The notes below the pieces were generated by a model, which saw nothing but the letters and a program-made list of their open reading frames with translations, was not told where the DNA came from and did no database searches. DNA of 64,000 nucleotides from Accumulibacter sp. GTDB lineage: Bacteria > Pseudomonadota > Gammaproteobacteria > Burkholderiales > Rhodocyclaceae. This document shows, piece after piece, positions 52,195-60,865 of the stretch. A program made the translations under genes and the position numbers. The DNA is taken from positions 4,092,001 to 4,156,000 of the forward strand of contig NZ_JAZKUG010000001.1 in assembly GCF_036625195.1 (NCBI RefSeq). The letters are read 5' to 3'. Position 1 is the stretch's first letter; every line of letters begins with the position of its first letter.

Positions 52195-53829
52195 TCAGCC
52201 GATGTGCTGCCTGGTGAACGCCAGCAGTGCCTGCGTCGAGGCATCGAGTGGTGCGGCCAGCGCCGGGTTGCCGATCGCCGGCAGGATGCTGTTGGCCACC
52301 GCCTTGCCGAGCTCGACACCCCACTGATCGAAGGAGTTGAGCCCCCAGATGACACCTTGGACAAAGACCTTGTGTTCGTACAGGGCGATCAGCGCGCCCA
52401 GCGTCTGCGGCTCAAGCCGCGTCAGCAGCAGCGTCGACGACGGCTGGTTGCCCGGAAACACCTTGTGTGGCAGCAGCGCCTCGAGCGCTGCCGGGGACAT
52501 CGTTCCCTCGAGTTCGCTGCGCGCCTCGGCAGCCGTCTTGCCGAAGGCGAGCGCCGCGCTCTGCGCGAAGCAGTTGGCGAGCAGCGCCTCCTGGTGTCCG
52601 GGCAGCGGATAGTCGGCGCGCACGGCAGCAATGAAATCGCAGGGGACGAGCCGTCCGCCCTGGTGCAGCAACTGGAAGAAGGCGTGCTGGCCATTGTTGC
52701 CCAGCTCGCCCCAGACGATCGGGTTCGAGGCGCAGGCCAGCGGCTGCCCATCGCTGCCGACCGCCTTGCCGTTGCTCTCCATCTCGAGCTGCTGCAGGAA
52801 GGATGGGAAGTACTTCAACGATTCGTTGTACGGCAGCACGGCATTGCTCGTGGCACCAAGGAAGTTGGTGTTCCAGATGCCGATCAGCGCCATCACCACC
52901 GGCAGATTGCGCTCGTAGGGTGCGCTGCGGAAATGCTCGTCCATCCGTTCGGCGCCTGCCAGCAGCTCGGCAAAAGCCTGCGGTCCAATGGCGATCATCA
53001 GTGCCAGGCCGACCGCCGACCACAATGAAAAACGCCCGCCGACCCAATCCCAGAGCGGGAATACGGCCTCCTCCCTGATCCCGAACTGCACTGCCCGTTC
53101 CGGCTTGGCGGTCAAAGCGGCAAAGTGGCAGGACACCGCGGCGACGTCGCCGAGCCCGGCGAGCAGCCAGTCACGCGCCGTCTGCGCATTGAGCATCGTT
53201 TCCTGGGTGGTGAAGGTCTTGCTCGCCACCAGGAACAGTGTCGTGCGCGGATCGAGCGTCTGCAACAGGGGCGCCAGCTGGGCGCTGTCGAGGTTCGAAA
53301 CGTAATGCACATCGAGTCCCGGCTGTGAAAGCGAACGCAGGGCGTAGGCAAGCATCTTCGGCCCAAGGTCCGAGCCGCCAATGCCGATATTGACCACACT
53401 GCGAATCGGCAGGCCGGTGAATCCAAGCGCCTTCCCGGAACGGATGTCTTCGGCGAAGCCAGCCATCCGCTGCCGCGTCGCCAGCACGTCGGGCATCACG
53501 TCGAGAGCGGGCGTCGGGAACGGGCTCCGCGAGCGGCGCAAAGCCACGTGCAACACCGAGCGGCCTTCGCTGGCGTTGATCTGCTCGCCGCCGAACATGC
53601 GCCCGGTCCAATGCTCGAGCTGCGCCTCACGGGCCAGCCCGGCCAGCAGCGGCAGGCTGGTCGAATCGATGCGCTGCTTCGAGAAATCGTAGAGGATTCC
53701 GTCGAAGCTCAGCGAGAGGGATGCCACGCGACCCGGATCGCGCGCAAAGAGTTCCCTGAGATGCAGCGGCGAAAGAGATTGCCGATGCGCTTCAATAGCC
53801 TTCCAGGCGACTGAGTTGGTGATGTTCAT
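52195..53829 (-). CDS. pgi: Glucose-6-phosphate isomerase
   Basis: 544 aa. Interconverts fructose-6-P and glucose-6-P. VNIGIGGSDLGPKMLAYAL near residue 150, DWVGGRFSLWSAVGL near 270 and GELGNNGQHAFFQLLHQGG near 380 (catalytic Glu/His region) with QWGVELGK near 505 match the family. It is the first gene of pgi-pgm-glgC-glgA, together a route from fructose-6-P to glycogen. An 8-base direct repeat immediately upstream may be regulatory. No strong Shine-Dalgarno is seen. Confidence 0.95.
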   Translation of the reverse strand: MNITNSVAWKAIEAHRQSLSPLHLRELFARDPGRVASLSLSFDGILYDFSKQRIDSTSLPLLAGLAREAQLEHWTGRMFGGEQINASEGRSVLHVALRRSRSPFPTPALDVMPDVLATRQRMAGFAEDIRSGKALGFTGLPIRSVVNIGIGGSDLGPKMLAYALRSLSQPGLDVHYVSNLDSAQLAPLLQTLDPRTTLFLVASKTFTTQETMLNAQTARDWLLAGLGDVAAVSCHFAALTAKPERAVQFGIREEAVFPLWDWVGGRFSLWSAVGLALMIAIGPQAFAELLAGAERMDEHFRSAPYERNLPVVMALIGIWNTNFLGATSNAVLPYNESLKYFPSFLQQLEMESNGKAVGSDGQPLACASNPIVWGELGNNGQHAFFQLLHQGGRLVPCDFIAAVRADYPLPGHQEALLANCFAQSAALAFGKTAAEARSELEGTMSPAALEALLPHKVFPGNQPSSTLLLTRLEPQTLGALIALYEHKVFVQGVIWGLNSFDQWGVELGKAVANSILPAIGNPALAAPLDASTQALLAFTRQHIG

Positions 53830-53830
53830 G

Positions 53831-53851
53831 ATTGATGACAGTCATTGATGA
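53831..53851. repeat. Short direct repeat just upstream of pgi
   Basis: ATTGATGA at 53831-53838 and 53844-53851, separated by CAGTC. It touches the pgi start and may be chance or a regulator site. The remaining 275-base gap 53830-54104 is AT-richer than its surroundings, includes the presumed pgi promoter, and shows no gene. Confidence 0.3.
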
Positions 53852-54104
53852 ATGATCGGGCCGTCTGCAGACGACCCATGGAAAGAGGTTCTGGATGCAA
53901 TCCAAAGGGATATTCCGTATCGGTTGTCAGCTTGCCAGAATGCGTCGCAGAACGCAAAAAAGAATGGCAACCGGGCCGCGCGCAGGCCATTTCCGAGTAT
54001 TTTTCTTGGTTATCTTGCCCTGCTGCCGATCATGGTTGGAAATTTTTCTCGCTGCGTCGATGGCCAGAAAGCCGTGCCGAGTCAAAGCCGACTGGCAGGC
54101 AGAT

Positions 54105-54542
54105 TCAACTGCTGTCGGCCGGTCGCGGACCGTCTCCGGAGTGCGCCCGGCAATTCTTCACGCGGGCTGCGAAAGGACGGTCTTCGACGGCGATGTGGCG
54201 CTCGAACCAGTACTCGGCATAGCGCAGAAAGGAATGGACGTCGCGCGCGCCGTTGCGCACTTCGGCGAAGGCCTTCTGCAAGGCATGCAGGTTGTCACGA
54301 TGGACGGTTGCGTGCCCGGCGAAGTCAACGCCGACCGCCGTCGCGATACGCTCTTCGCTGGCAAAGTGGTATTCGAGATAATCTAGAAGGCTTGCGAAAT
54401 CGTCAAAGGAAACGGGGCCGCTTCCGAAACAGGCTAACTTCAACGATTCGATACGGCGAAAGATTTCTTCGTGTTGTGCATCAATTTCGGGCAGATCGAT
54501 CAGCAATGCTTCCGGCAGCAGTCCGGCAAGGTTGAGATCCAC
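54105..54542 (-). CDS. Bacteriohemerythrin
   Basis: 145 aa, single-domain. Non-heme di-iron oxygen-binding protein. Ligands in the hemerythrin pattern: LPEIDAQHEEIF (His, Glu), YHFASEERIATAVG (His, Glu), FAGHATVHRDNLHAL (His, His) and RHIAVEDRPFA (His, Asp). These spacings fit classic hemerythrin, unlike the HHE protein at 36713. On the minus strand a TATACT-like -10 lies near 54590 in the short gap to imuB. May supply oxygen or sense it; no signalling domain is attached. Confidence 0.9.
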   Translation of the reverse strand: MDLNLAGLLPEALLIDLPEIDAQHEEIFRRIESLKLACFGSGPVSFDDFASLLDYLEYHFASEERIATAVGVDFAGHATVHRDNLHALQKAFAEVRNGARDVHSFLRYAEYWFERHIAVEDRPFAARVKNCRAHSGDGPRPADSS

Positions 54543-54631
54543 AGCGAGTCTCTCCGGGAAAACGGTCTGTTTCGCAAGTTCACACAGTATAAAAAGGGCG
54601 CTCGCAGAATTCCAGTAAAATCAGCCCGAAT

Positions 54632-56116
54632 TCAGGCGAAGACGCCGTGCAGGAACCAGCCCGACCGGCAGCGGAAAATCCACAGCCATTCGTCACGGCG
54701 TGAGATGGCGACAAAGTAGTCGCGACAGACATCGCCGAGCGCATCCGGCTCCGCCGCATCCCACCAGCCACTCTCGATTCGCTCGGGACCGGCAAGCAGG
54801 CGGAGGGGACCGCCGCACTGCGGCCGGCCAGCCTGCTCGCGCAAAGCCTGTGGCTGCGCCAGCAGGCACAGCGGACGCGGGCCAGCAGCCGAATGGCGCA
54901 GGGCCGCGGCAAGAAACGGGCTGGGCGGCGATCTGCCTCCGGTCAGCGACGCCGCCGCAACCCGCCGCCAGGCATTTTCCGGCCGATGTTCGGCCACAGC
55001 CGACAGCGCGTGCACGCCATCGTCGCCAAGGCGTGCCTGCAGCCGCTCGAGCAGCCCTGCCATCGATTGGCCGCCGGCGCCCTCACCACGCTCGGCGAAC
55101 AGGCTGCGCGAGTGACCAACAAGTGCTGTCGGCGCCTCGGCCCGCAAGCCGATGCCCTCGACCGCGGCCGGCAGGTGCAGCCGCTGCAGCCGCTCGCCGA
55201 GGATGCGACTGATCCGCTCGGGGTCACGCGTGGCACCGGCAAAACCAAGGACAAGCACGGTCGCCGGCTGCTGCCTCGCGCCGCATTCATGCCCGAACTC
55301 GAAAACGCATTCACTGATCCCGCCACCACGCGTAGCCAGCCAGCCGCACAGGGCATCGATCAGGCGACGCGCAGCCCAGCCGAGCGCCGGCGCGTGCTCG
55401 ACCCGCATCGGCAATTCCAGTCGGTCGGCAAAAAACTCGGGAAAAACGAAACGTCGACGGGGATCCGGCAGCTCGCCCAGTGCACGCGCCAGATCAGCCA
55501 ACAGCCCGGGGCCCAGCCGCCGCGCCAAGCCGGCGCGCGGCCAGCGCAGCAGGTCGGCCAGCGAGCGCGCCCCGAAGCTGACGAGACGAGCCTCATCCGC
55601 TGCTGCCAGGGCGAGTACCGACAGCGGCAGACGGCCGAGGCGATGCGGCAGTTCGTCGAGCGTGCGACAGCACGGGTCGCCACCGCCGATGGCCAGCCAC
55701 TGTGCGGCCAATGGAGTCGGGGCCAGCGCGGCCTGCGGCAGGTGACCCTGTGCGATGCAGCCGGCGACGACGCCTGCGAACAGCTTCGCGGCACCACCGA
55801 ACAGGCGCAGCGAGGCGGCCACTTCGAGCAGCAGCATCGACGGCGGCAGGCAGCAGAGCTCGGAGGTGAAACCACCGGCCCAGCAGGCGAGTCGCCTCAA
55901 GGCGGCCTGCTCACGCTCGACGGCGCGCTCCCGCACCGCCAGATCAGGCAGCAATGCACGTGCCTCGGCCAGCCGCCTGCCGGCCACGACGCCCGCCGAG
56001 ACCGCCGCGCGGTCAGCGACAATGACCCGCTCGCGATCGACGATGGCGCTAGGCGACGGCAGTTCGGGGAAGACTTCGAGCGGCAGGCAGGGCAGATGCA
56101 GGGCGAGCCAGAGCAT
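54632..56116 (-). CDS. imuB: ImuB, inactive Y-family polymerase-like mutagenesis factor
   Basis: 494 aa from ATG 56116 (MLWLALHLPCLPLEVF), overlapping the end of imuA by 68 bases. ImuB is a Y-family-like protein that has lost catalytic acids and links ImuA and DnaE2 to the beta clamp. AIVDRERVIVADRAAVSAGVVAGRRLAEARALLPDL covers the palm/finger-like start, and DYFVAISRRDEWLWIFRCRSGWFLHGVFA ends the protein as in the family. It is in a lexA-imuA-imuB row, with its dnaE2 partner far away. Confidence 0.93.
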   Translation of the reverse strand: MLWLALHLPCLPLEVFPELPSPSAIVDRERVIVADRAAVSAGVVAGRRLAEARALLPDLAVRERAVEREQAALRRLACWAGGFTSELCCLPPSMLLLEVAASLRLFGGAAKLFAGVVAGCIAQGHLPQAALAPTPLAAQWLAIGGGDPCCRTLDELPHRLGRLPLSVLALAAADEARLVSFGARSLADLLRWPRAGLARRLGPGLLADLARALGELPDPRRRFVFPEFFADRLELPMRVEHAPALGWAARRLIDALCGWLATRGGGISECVFEFGHECGARQQPATVLVLGFAGATRDPERISRILGERLQRLHLPAAVEGIGLRAEAPTALVGHSRSLFAERGEGAGGQSMAGLLERLQARLGDDGVHALSAVAEHRPENAWRRVAAASLTGGRSPPSPFLAAALRHSAAGPRPLCLLAQPQALREQAGRPQCGGPLRLLAGPERIESGWWDAAEPDALGDVCRDYFVAISRRDEWLWIFRCRSGWFLHGVFA

Positions 56117-56756
56117 GGCGCAGGTACAGCGGGCGTTGCACGGCGATCGGCAGCGGCAGCGGCTGCGCGCTGCCACGGCGCTTGAGCAGGTGCACGACGA
56201 GGTGTTCGCCCTCCCCTTCGAGAACCAGCCGCAGCGGCGCCGGCGAAGGCTGGCCGGAACAGGTTGCCGGACGAAAGACGAAGAGCAGAGACTGACTCGC
56301 CTCGGCAGCCAGCTGCAGGCGGCGCAACGGGGCGGCCTGGACCTCCGGCAGCCAGACGACGATGGCACCGACACCATCGGCGGCCAGCGAGCGTTCGCAG
56401 GCCCAGGCGGCATCGCGACCGGGAGCACTGGCAACCAACAGGCGCGAGAGATCGACGCCCCCGGCCTGCAATGCCGGTGCATAAAGCAGATAGGGCGGGG
56501 CAATGCAGACCAGCCAGGCCAGTTCGTCACGCGAAAGACGGGCCAGCGCCGGCAACAGCAGGCTCAGTTCGCCGACGCCGTGACGCCGCGGCAGGAGTTC
56601 GGTCAGACCGCCGCGCGGCCAGCCACCACCGGGCAACTCGCGGTCGAGATCGGCGAAACCCGTCGGCACGCCAGGCAGCGCTGCCCTGGCCAGCGCATCC
56701 CCCCGCCAGACATCGGGACGCTCGAGGATCTGCGCCAGCGTGGTCGATGATGACAT
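56049..56756 (-). CDS. imuA: ImuA, RecA/SulA-like mutagenesis factor
   Basis: 235 aa. GVPTGFADLDRELPGGGWPRGGLTELLPRRHGVGELSLLLPALARL is the RecA-like N-terminal section without a complete Walker A. It was shown in Pseudomonas and Mycobacterium-type cassettes to help ImuB and DnaE2 in SOS mutagenesis. Lies 31 bases after the lexA stop, on the same strand, so it is probably expressed from the lexA SOS promoter. Its end overlaps the imuB start. Confidence 0.92.
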   Translation of the reverse strand: MSSSTTLAQILERPDVWRGDALARAALPGVPTGFADLDRELPGGGWPRGGLTELLPRRHGVGELSLLLPALARLSRDELAWLVCIAPPYLLYAPALQAGGVDLSRLLVASAPGRDAAWACERSLAADGVGAIVVWLPEVQAAPLRRLQLAAEASQSLLFVFRPATCSGQPSPAPLRLVLEGEGEHLVVHLLKRRGSAQPLPLPIAVQRPLYLRHALARPASALPAARSLPRTAVA

Positions 56757-56787
56757 GATCGAATCCGGGCGGCAGCCGCGGTGCCTC

Positions 56788-57390
56788 TCAGATCGTCTCG
56801 CCGCTGCGGATCAAGCCGACGGCGATGCCTTCGATGACCAGGGCCCGCCGCTCGGGATCGACGATGATCGGCGCGAAATCGCTATTCTCGGCAATCAGCT
56901 CGACGATGCCGTCGCGCCGCCGGAAGCGCTTGACCGTCACCTCGTCATCGAGCCGGGCGACGACGATCTGGCCGTTGCGTGCCTCGCTGCTGCGGTGTAC
57001 GGCAACCAGGTCGCCATCGAGAATGCCGGCATCGATCATCGACAGGCCGCGCACCCGCAGGAGGAAATCGGCACGCGGCGAGAACAGGCCGGCATCGAGC
57101 GTGTAACGGCGCTGCACGTTCTCCACGGCGAGTATCGGGCTACCGGCAGCGACGCTGCCGATCAATGGCAGGCCGAGTTGTTCGACCAGGCGGATGCCGC
57201 GCGCCGAGCCCGGCTCGAGGGTGATCAGCCCCTTTCTGGCAAGCGCCCGCAGATGCTCTTCGGCCGCGTTGTGCGAGGCGAAGCCAAAGGCCGTGGCGAT
57301 CTCCGCCCGCGTCGGCGGCGCGCCGAAGTTCTCCAGCGTGTTGCGAATGAATTCGAGTATTTCCTGTTGCCGCGTCGTGATCCTGAGCAT
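56788..57390 (-). CDS. lexA: LexA repressor of the SOS response
   Basis: 200 aa from ATG 57390 with AGAGGG upstream; the longer frame begins inside the operator region. A winged-helix DNA-binding domain (residues 1-70) is followed by the self-cleaving peptidase: scissile Ala82-Gly83 (VAAGSPI), Ser117 (GLSMIDAGI) and Lys154 (VTVKRF), matching E. coli A84-G85, S119 and K156. It is preceded by a perfect LexA box and probably cotranscribed with imuA-imuB. Confidence 0.96.
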   Translation of the reverse strand: MLRITTRQQEILEFIRNTLENFGAPPTRAEIATAFGFASHNAAEEHLRALARKGLITLEPGSARGIRLVEQLGLPLIGSVAAGSPILAVENVQRRYTLDAGLFSPRADFLLRVRGLSMIDAGILDGDLVAVHRSSEARNGQIVVARLDDEVTVKRFRRRDGIVELIAENSDFAPIIVDPERRALVIEGIAVGLIRSGETI

Positions 57391-57414
57391 GATCGGCACC
57401 CTCTGTTGGCATGA

Positions 57415-57430
57415 CTGTATTTTTGTACAG
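57415..57430 (-). promoter_or_regulatory. LexA (SOS) box
   Basis: CTGTATTTTTGTACAG, full match to CTGT-N8-ACAG, 25 bases upstream of the lexA ATG. It would autoregulate lexA-imuA-imuB. The divergent peroxiredoxin gene starts 107 bases away on the other strand. Confidence 0.9.
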
Positions 57431-57536
57431 CGCCGAGAAAAAAGCAAGCGTGCCGGCAGGAGCGCGCGGGTGCTTGACCCGCCCTCCCCTTTCTTACCAC
57501 AATCGCTTCCTTCACTTCCGTTCTCCGAGGCCAGCC

Positions 57537-57992
57537 ATGATCGAGCAGCCCGTCGAAGACTTCAGCCTGCCCGCCAGCGGCGGCCGGACCTTCACCCTCT
57601 CCGCCTGCCGCGGCAACACCGTGGTCCTCTATTTCTACCCCAGGGACAGCACGCCCGGCTGTACCAGCGAGGCGCAGGACTTTCGTGACCTGCACCCGCA
57701 GTTCGTCGCCGCCGGCGCGATCATCGCCGGCGTGTCGCGCGACAGCATCGGCTCGCACGACCGGTTCACGGCGAAACAGGAGTTGCCTTTCATCCTCATC
57801 AGCGACAGCGACGAAATGCTCTGCAACCGCTTCGCGGTGATCCGGATGAAATCGATGTACGGCAAGCAGGTGCGCGGCATCGAGCGCAGCACCTTCGTCA
57901 TCGATGGCAACGGCGTCCTGCGGCGCGAGTGGCGTGGCGTCCGGGTGGCCGGGCACGCGCAGGAAGTCCTCGACTTCGTCAACCACCTCTGA
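57537..57992 (+). CDS. Thiol peroxidase of the AhpC/TSA (BCP/PrxQ) type
   Basis: 151 aa from ATG 57537 (GAGG upstream). Reduces hydroperoxides. The peroxidatic Cys42 is in YPRDSTPGCTSEAQ. The usual BCP resolving Cys five residues later is absent (TSEAQDF), so it acts as 1-Cys or uses another Cys such as the one in DEMLCNRF. STFVIDGNGVLRREW is a family block. Divergent from lexA. Confidence 0.9.
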   Translation: MIEQPVEDFSLPASGGRTFTLSACRGNTVVLYFYPRDSTPGCTSEAQDFRDLHPQFVAAGAIIAGVSRDSIGSHDRFTAKQELPFILISDSDEMLCNRFAVIRMKSMYGKQVRGIERSTFVIDGNGVLRREWRGVRVAGHAQEVLDFVNHL

Positions 57993-58033
57993 GCGCCCGA
58001 ACAACGCTGCGATCACTCCGGAAGGTCCCCGAC

Positions 58034-59458
58034 ATGTCCCGCAGGAACTCCGACGACAGCAACGCCGCGCCCGCTGCCGCGAGGAAGCTCTTCGTCCTCG
58101 ACACCAATGTGTTGATGCATGACCCGACCTGCCTGTACCGCTTCCAGGAGCATGACGTATTTCTGCCGATCATGACCCTCGAGGAACTCGACGGCCACAA
58201 GAAGGGCATGTCGGAAATCGCCCGCAATGCCCGCCAGGTGACGCGCACCCTCGACGAAATCGTCAACAGCACGGCCGCCGCGATCGATCTGGGCATCGCT
58301 CTCGACGGCCCTTCGCACCAACTGGCGAGTGGCCGGCTCTTCCTGCAGACGGAAGTGATCACCGGCGAACTACCGGCGGGACTGCCGACGGCGAAGGCCG
58401 ACAACCAGATCCTGGGCGTCGTCATCCACCTCCGGAACCGCCACCCCGAACGAACGGTGATCCTCGTCTCCAAGGACATCAACATGCGCATCAAGGCGCG
58501 TGCACTGGGATTGCAGGCGCAGGACTACTTCAACGACAAGGTGCTCGAAGACACCGACCTGCTGTACACCGGCATGCGCGAGCTGCCCGCCGACTTCTGG
58601 GACGAGCACGAGCAGGACATGGTGTCGCGCAGCCGGGACGGGCGAACGCGCTATCGCATCAGCGGTCCGCTGTGCCCGCAGTTCCTGGTCAACCAGTTCC
58701 TCTACCAGGAAGGCGAACGCCCGCTGCAGGCGATCGTCCGCTCGCTCGCCGGGACGAGCGCCGAGCTCGAGACGCTGATCGACTACACGCATTCGCGGAA
58801 CGGCGTCTGGGGAATCACGGCGCGCAATCGCGAGCAGAACTTCGCTCTCAATGCACTGATGAACCCGGAAGTGGATTTCGTCACCCTGCTCGGCCAGGCC
58901 GGTACCGGCAAGACCCTGCTGACGCTGGCCGCCGGCCTGACGCAGGTGCTCGACGACAAGCGCTACGGCGAAATCATCGTCACCCGCGTGACGGTACCGG
59001 TCGGCGAGGACATCGGTTTCCTGCCGGGCACCGAGGAAGAGAAGATGGGACCGTGGATGGGCGCCCTCGAGGACAATCTCGAGGTACTCAACCGGAGCGA
59101 CGAGCAGGCCGGCGACTGGGGCCGGGCAGCCACCCGCGACCTGATCCGCCACCGCATCCGGATCAAGTCGCTCAACTTCATGCGCGGCCGCACCTTCCTC
59201 AACCGCTACCTGATCATCGACGAGGCACAGAACCTGACGCCGAAGCAGATGAAGACACTGATCACCCGCGCCGGCCCCGGGACCAAGGTGATCTGCCTCG
59301 GCAATGTCGCGCAGATCGACACGCCCTACCTCAGCGAAGGCAGTTCCGGCCTGAGCTACGTCGTCGACCGCTTCAAGGGCTGGGAACATGCCGGCCACGT
59401 CACCCTGCAACGCGGCGAGCGCTCCCGCCTCGCGGATTACGCGGGTGAAGTGCTATAA
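58034..59458 (+). CDS. PhoH-family protein with N-terminal PIN domain (PhoH2 type)
   Basis: 474 aa. The N-terminal PIN ribonuclease-like domain (FVLDTNVLMHDP near residue 20, DGPSHQLASGR, KDINMRIKARALG) is fused to a PhoH ATPase: Walker A GQAGTGKT near 290 and Walker B LIIDEAQNLTPKQMK near 393, followed by RGERSRLADYAGEVL. PhoH2 proteins unwind and cleave RNA in mycobacteria; the role here is by family. A TATAAT overlaps its stop (59454-59459) and a hairpin follows. Confidence 0.92.
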   Translation: MSRRNSDDSNAAPAAARKLFVLDTNVLMHDPTCLYRFQEHDVFLPIMTLEELDGHKKGMSEIARNARQVTRTLDEIVNSTAAAIDLGIALDGPSHQLASGRLFLQTEVITGELPAGLPTAKADNQILGVVIHLRNRHPERTVILVSKDINMRIKARALGLQAQDYFNDKVLEDTDLLYTGMRELPADFWDEHEQDMVSRSRDGRTRYRISGPLCPQFLVNQFLYQEGERPLQAIVRSLAGTSAELETLIDYTHSRNGVWGITARNREQNFALNALMNPEVDFVTLLGQAGTGKTLLTLAAGLTQVLDDKRYGEIIVTRVTVPVGEDIGFLPGTEEEKMGPWMGALEDNLEVLNRSDEQAGDWGRAATRDLIRHRIRIKSLNFMRGRTFLNRYLIIDEAQNLTPKQMKTLITRAGPGTKVICLGNVAQIDTPYLSEGSSGLSYVVDRFKGWEHAGHVTLQRGERSRLADYAGEVL

Positions 59459-59496
59459 TCGTGGCCAGATTGGGCCGTGTCTGGTGACACGGCCCA
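59454..59496 (+). promoter_or_regulatory. TATAAT and GC hairpin after phoH, before the transglutaminase-like gene
   Basis: TATAAT at 59454-59459 overlaps the phoH TAA and may be a -10 for the next gene. An 11-bp stem TGGGCCGTGTC / GACACGGCCCA (59471-59481, 59486-59496) with a TGGT loop follows, without a U-run, so it might be a leader hairpin rather than a terminator. Confidence 0.35.
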
Positions 59497-59563
59497 GCCG
59501 TTTGTGGCCACCGATCGCTGCCGCCGAGCGTTGCCGGCAGTACCGAGCCTGCCGGAGAACCGA

Positions 59564-60841
59564 TTGAAACGACGCCGTTTCCTTGCCCTTTCTGCACTGA
59601 TTTCACTGCTGGCGCCGGCGCCGGCGCTCGCCGCCAGGAAGAAGGAAAAGAGCAGCAAACCAGGCAGCAAACCGGCAAGCGAATCGGCCAGCCGCAGCCA
59701 GCGCGAGACGAGAGCCGACAACCGCGGGCGGTCGCGCGGCAGACAGAGCTACCGCCCGGTCGCAGAGCAACCGGCGGCACCCGCGGCGGTGGCGCCCAGT
59801 TCTCCGGCGGCGACCAACGAACAGACCTACAACGCCATTGCGCTGCCGGACGAGCCGCAGCCGCAGTGGCGGACCTACGACGTCACCTCGCTGATCACGC
59901 TCAACCACGTCAAGGGCAGGGTGCGCCTCTGGCTGCCGCTGGCGCAATACCGTGACAACCCCTGGCAACGGGCGCTCGGGCACGACTGGCGGGGCAATTT
60001 CGACAGCGCTGGCGTCTACCGCGACCCGGTTGCCGACCTGGAAGTCTTCTACGCCGACTGGAACGATGGTGCGGCGACACCGAAGCTGCAACTGGTCAGC
60101 CAGGTGGCCAAACGCGACCGCAACTTCGACATCACCCGCCGCGGCGGTGTCGCCGAGCGTGGCGAGGTATTGCGCCGCTGCCTGCAGTCGAGCAACCTGG
60201 TGCCGACCGACGGACTCGTGCGGCGTACCGCCGAGACGGCGGTGGGTCGAATCAAGGATCCCGTGGCCCAGGGCAAGGCGATCTATGACTGGGTGATCGA
60301 GAACACCACCTACGACCCGGTGCCGACCGGCATCGGCCGCGGCGACGTCGAGGCGATGCTCGACAGCGGACGGCTGAGCGGCGGCAGCGCCGACATCTCC
60401 CTGCTCTTCGTTGCCCTGTGCCGTTCGATCGGCATCCCGGCACGACCGGTCTTCGGGCTGCGCATCGACGGTTCACGACTCTTCTCCGGGCTTGGTGCGA
60501 CCGGCAACCTGCGCACCGGGCAGCACTGCCGCGCCGAGTTCTACACCCCGGGTTACGGATGGATCCCGGTCGACCCCGGCGATGTGCGCAAAGCCATCCG
60601 CGACGAGAACCTGGGCTATGCCGACCCGAAGCTGGTCGTCCTGCGCAAGCTTCTGTTCGGCTTCTGGGAGAGGAACTGGCTGGCGCTCAATACCGCCCAG
60701 GATGTCCAGCTGCACGGCGCCACCGGCGCCCCCCTGCCCTTCCTGGTGCTGCCGCAGATCGAGGCGGGCGGCCAGCGCTTCGACAGCAGCGACAGCCAGC
60801 GCTGCAGCTACACGGTCACCTCCAGCCGCGTCGAGGGCTGA
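59564..60841 (+). CDS. Transglutaminase-like protein with catalytic Cys replaced by Ser
   Basis: 425 aa from TTG 59564 with GGAG 7 bases upstream. A signal peptide with a Tat-like twin-arginine (KRRRFLALSAL) and AAPALA-type cut at about 24, a Lys/Ser/Ala-rich linker, then the transglutaminase-like domain from about 150. The core reads SGGSADISLLFVAL, where the family normally has a Cys in GKCAD: Ser275 (AGC) takes its place. His321 (GQHCRAEFY) and Asp337 (GWIPVDP) remain. WERNWLALNTAQDV and the C-terminal RCSYTVTSSRVEG match betaproteobacterial homologues. Probably periplasmic, and either non-catalytic or with altered chemistry. It converges with dnaB. Confidence 0.85.
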   Translation: MKRRRFLALSALISLLAPAPALAARKKEKSSKPGSKPASESASRSQRETRADNRGRSRGRQSYRPVAEQPAAPAAVAPSSPAATNEQTYNAIALPDEPQPQWRTYDVTSLITLNHVKGRVRLWLPLAQYRDNPWQRALGHDWRGNFDSAGVYRDPVADLEVFYADWNDGAATPKLQLVSQVAKRDRNFDITRRGGVAERGEVLRRCLQSSNLVPTDGLVRRTAETAVGRIKDPVAQGKAIYDWVIENTTYDPVPTGIGRGDVEAMLDSGRLSGGSADISLLFVALCRSIGIPARPVFGLRIDGSRLFSGLGATGNLRTGQHCRAEFYTPGYGWIPVDPGDVRKAIRDENLGYADPKLVVLRKLLFGFWERNWLALNTAQDVQLHGATGAPLPFLVLPQIEAGGQRFDSSDSQRCSYTVTSSRVEG

Positions 60842-60865
60842 GGCAACGGCGCCTGCGTCCGGCGC

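Noticed and set aside
53831..53844. TTGAT-GACA-GTCAT before pgi as an FNR box
   Set aside because: The second half-site matches only three of five bases and touches the start codon, so class II geometry is impossible.
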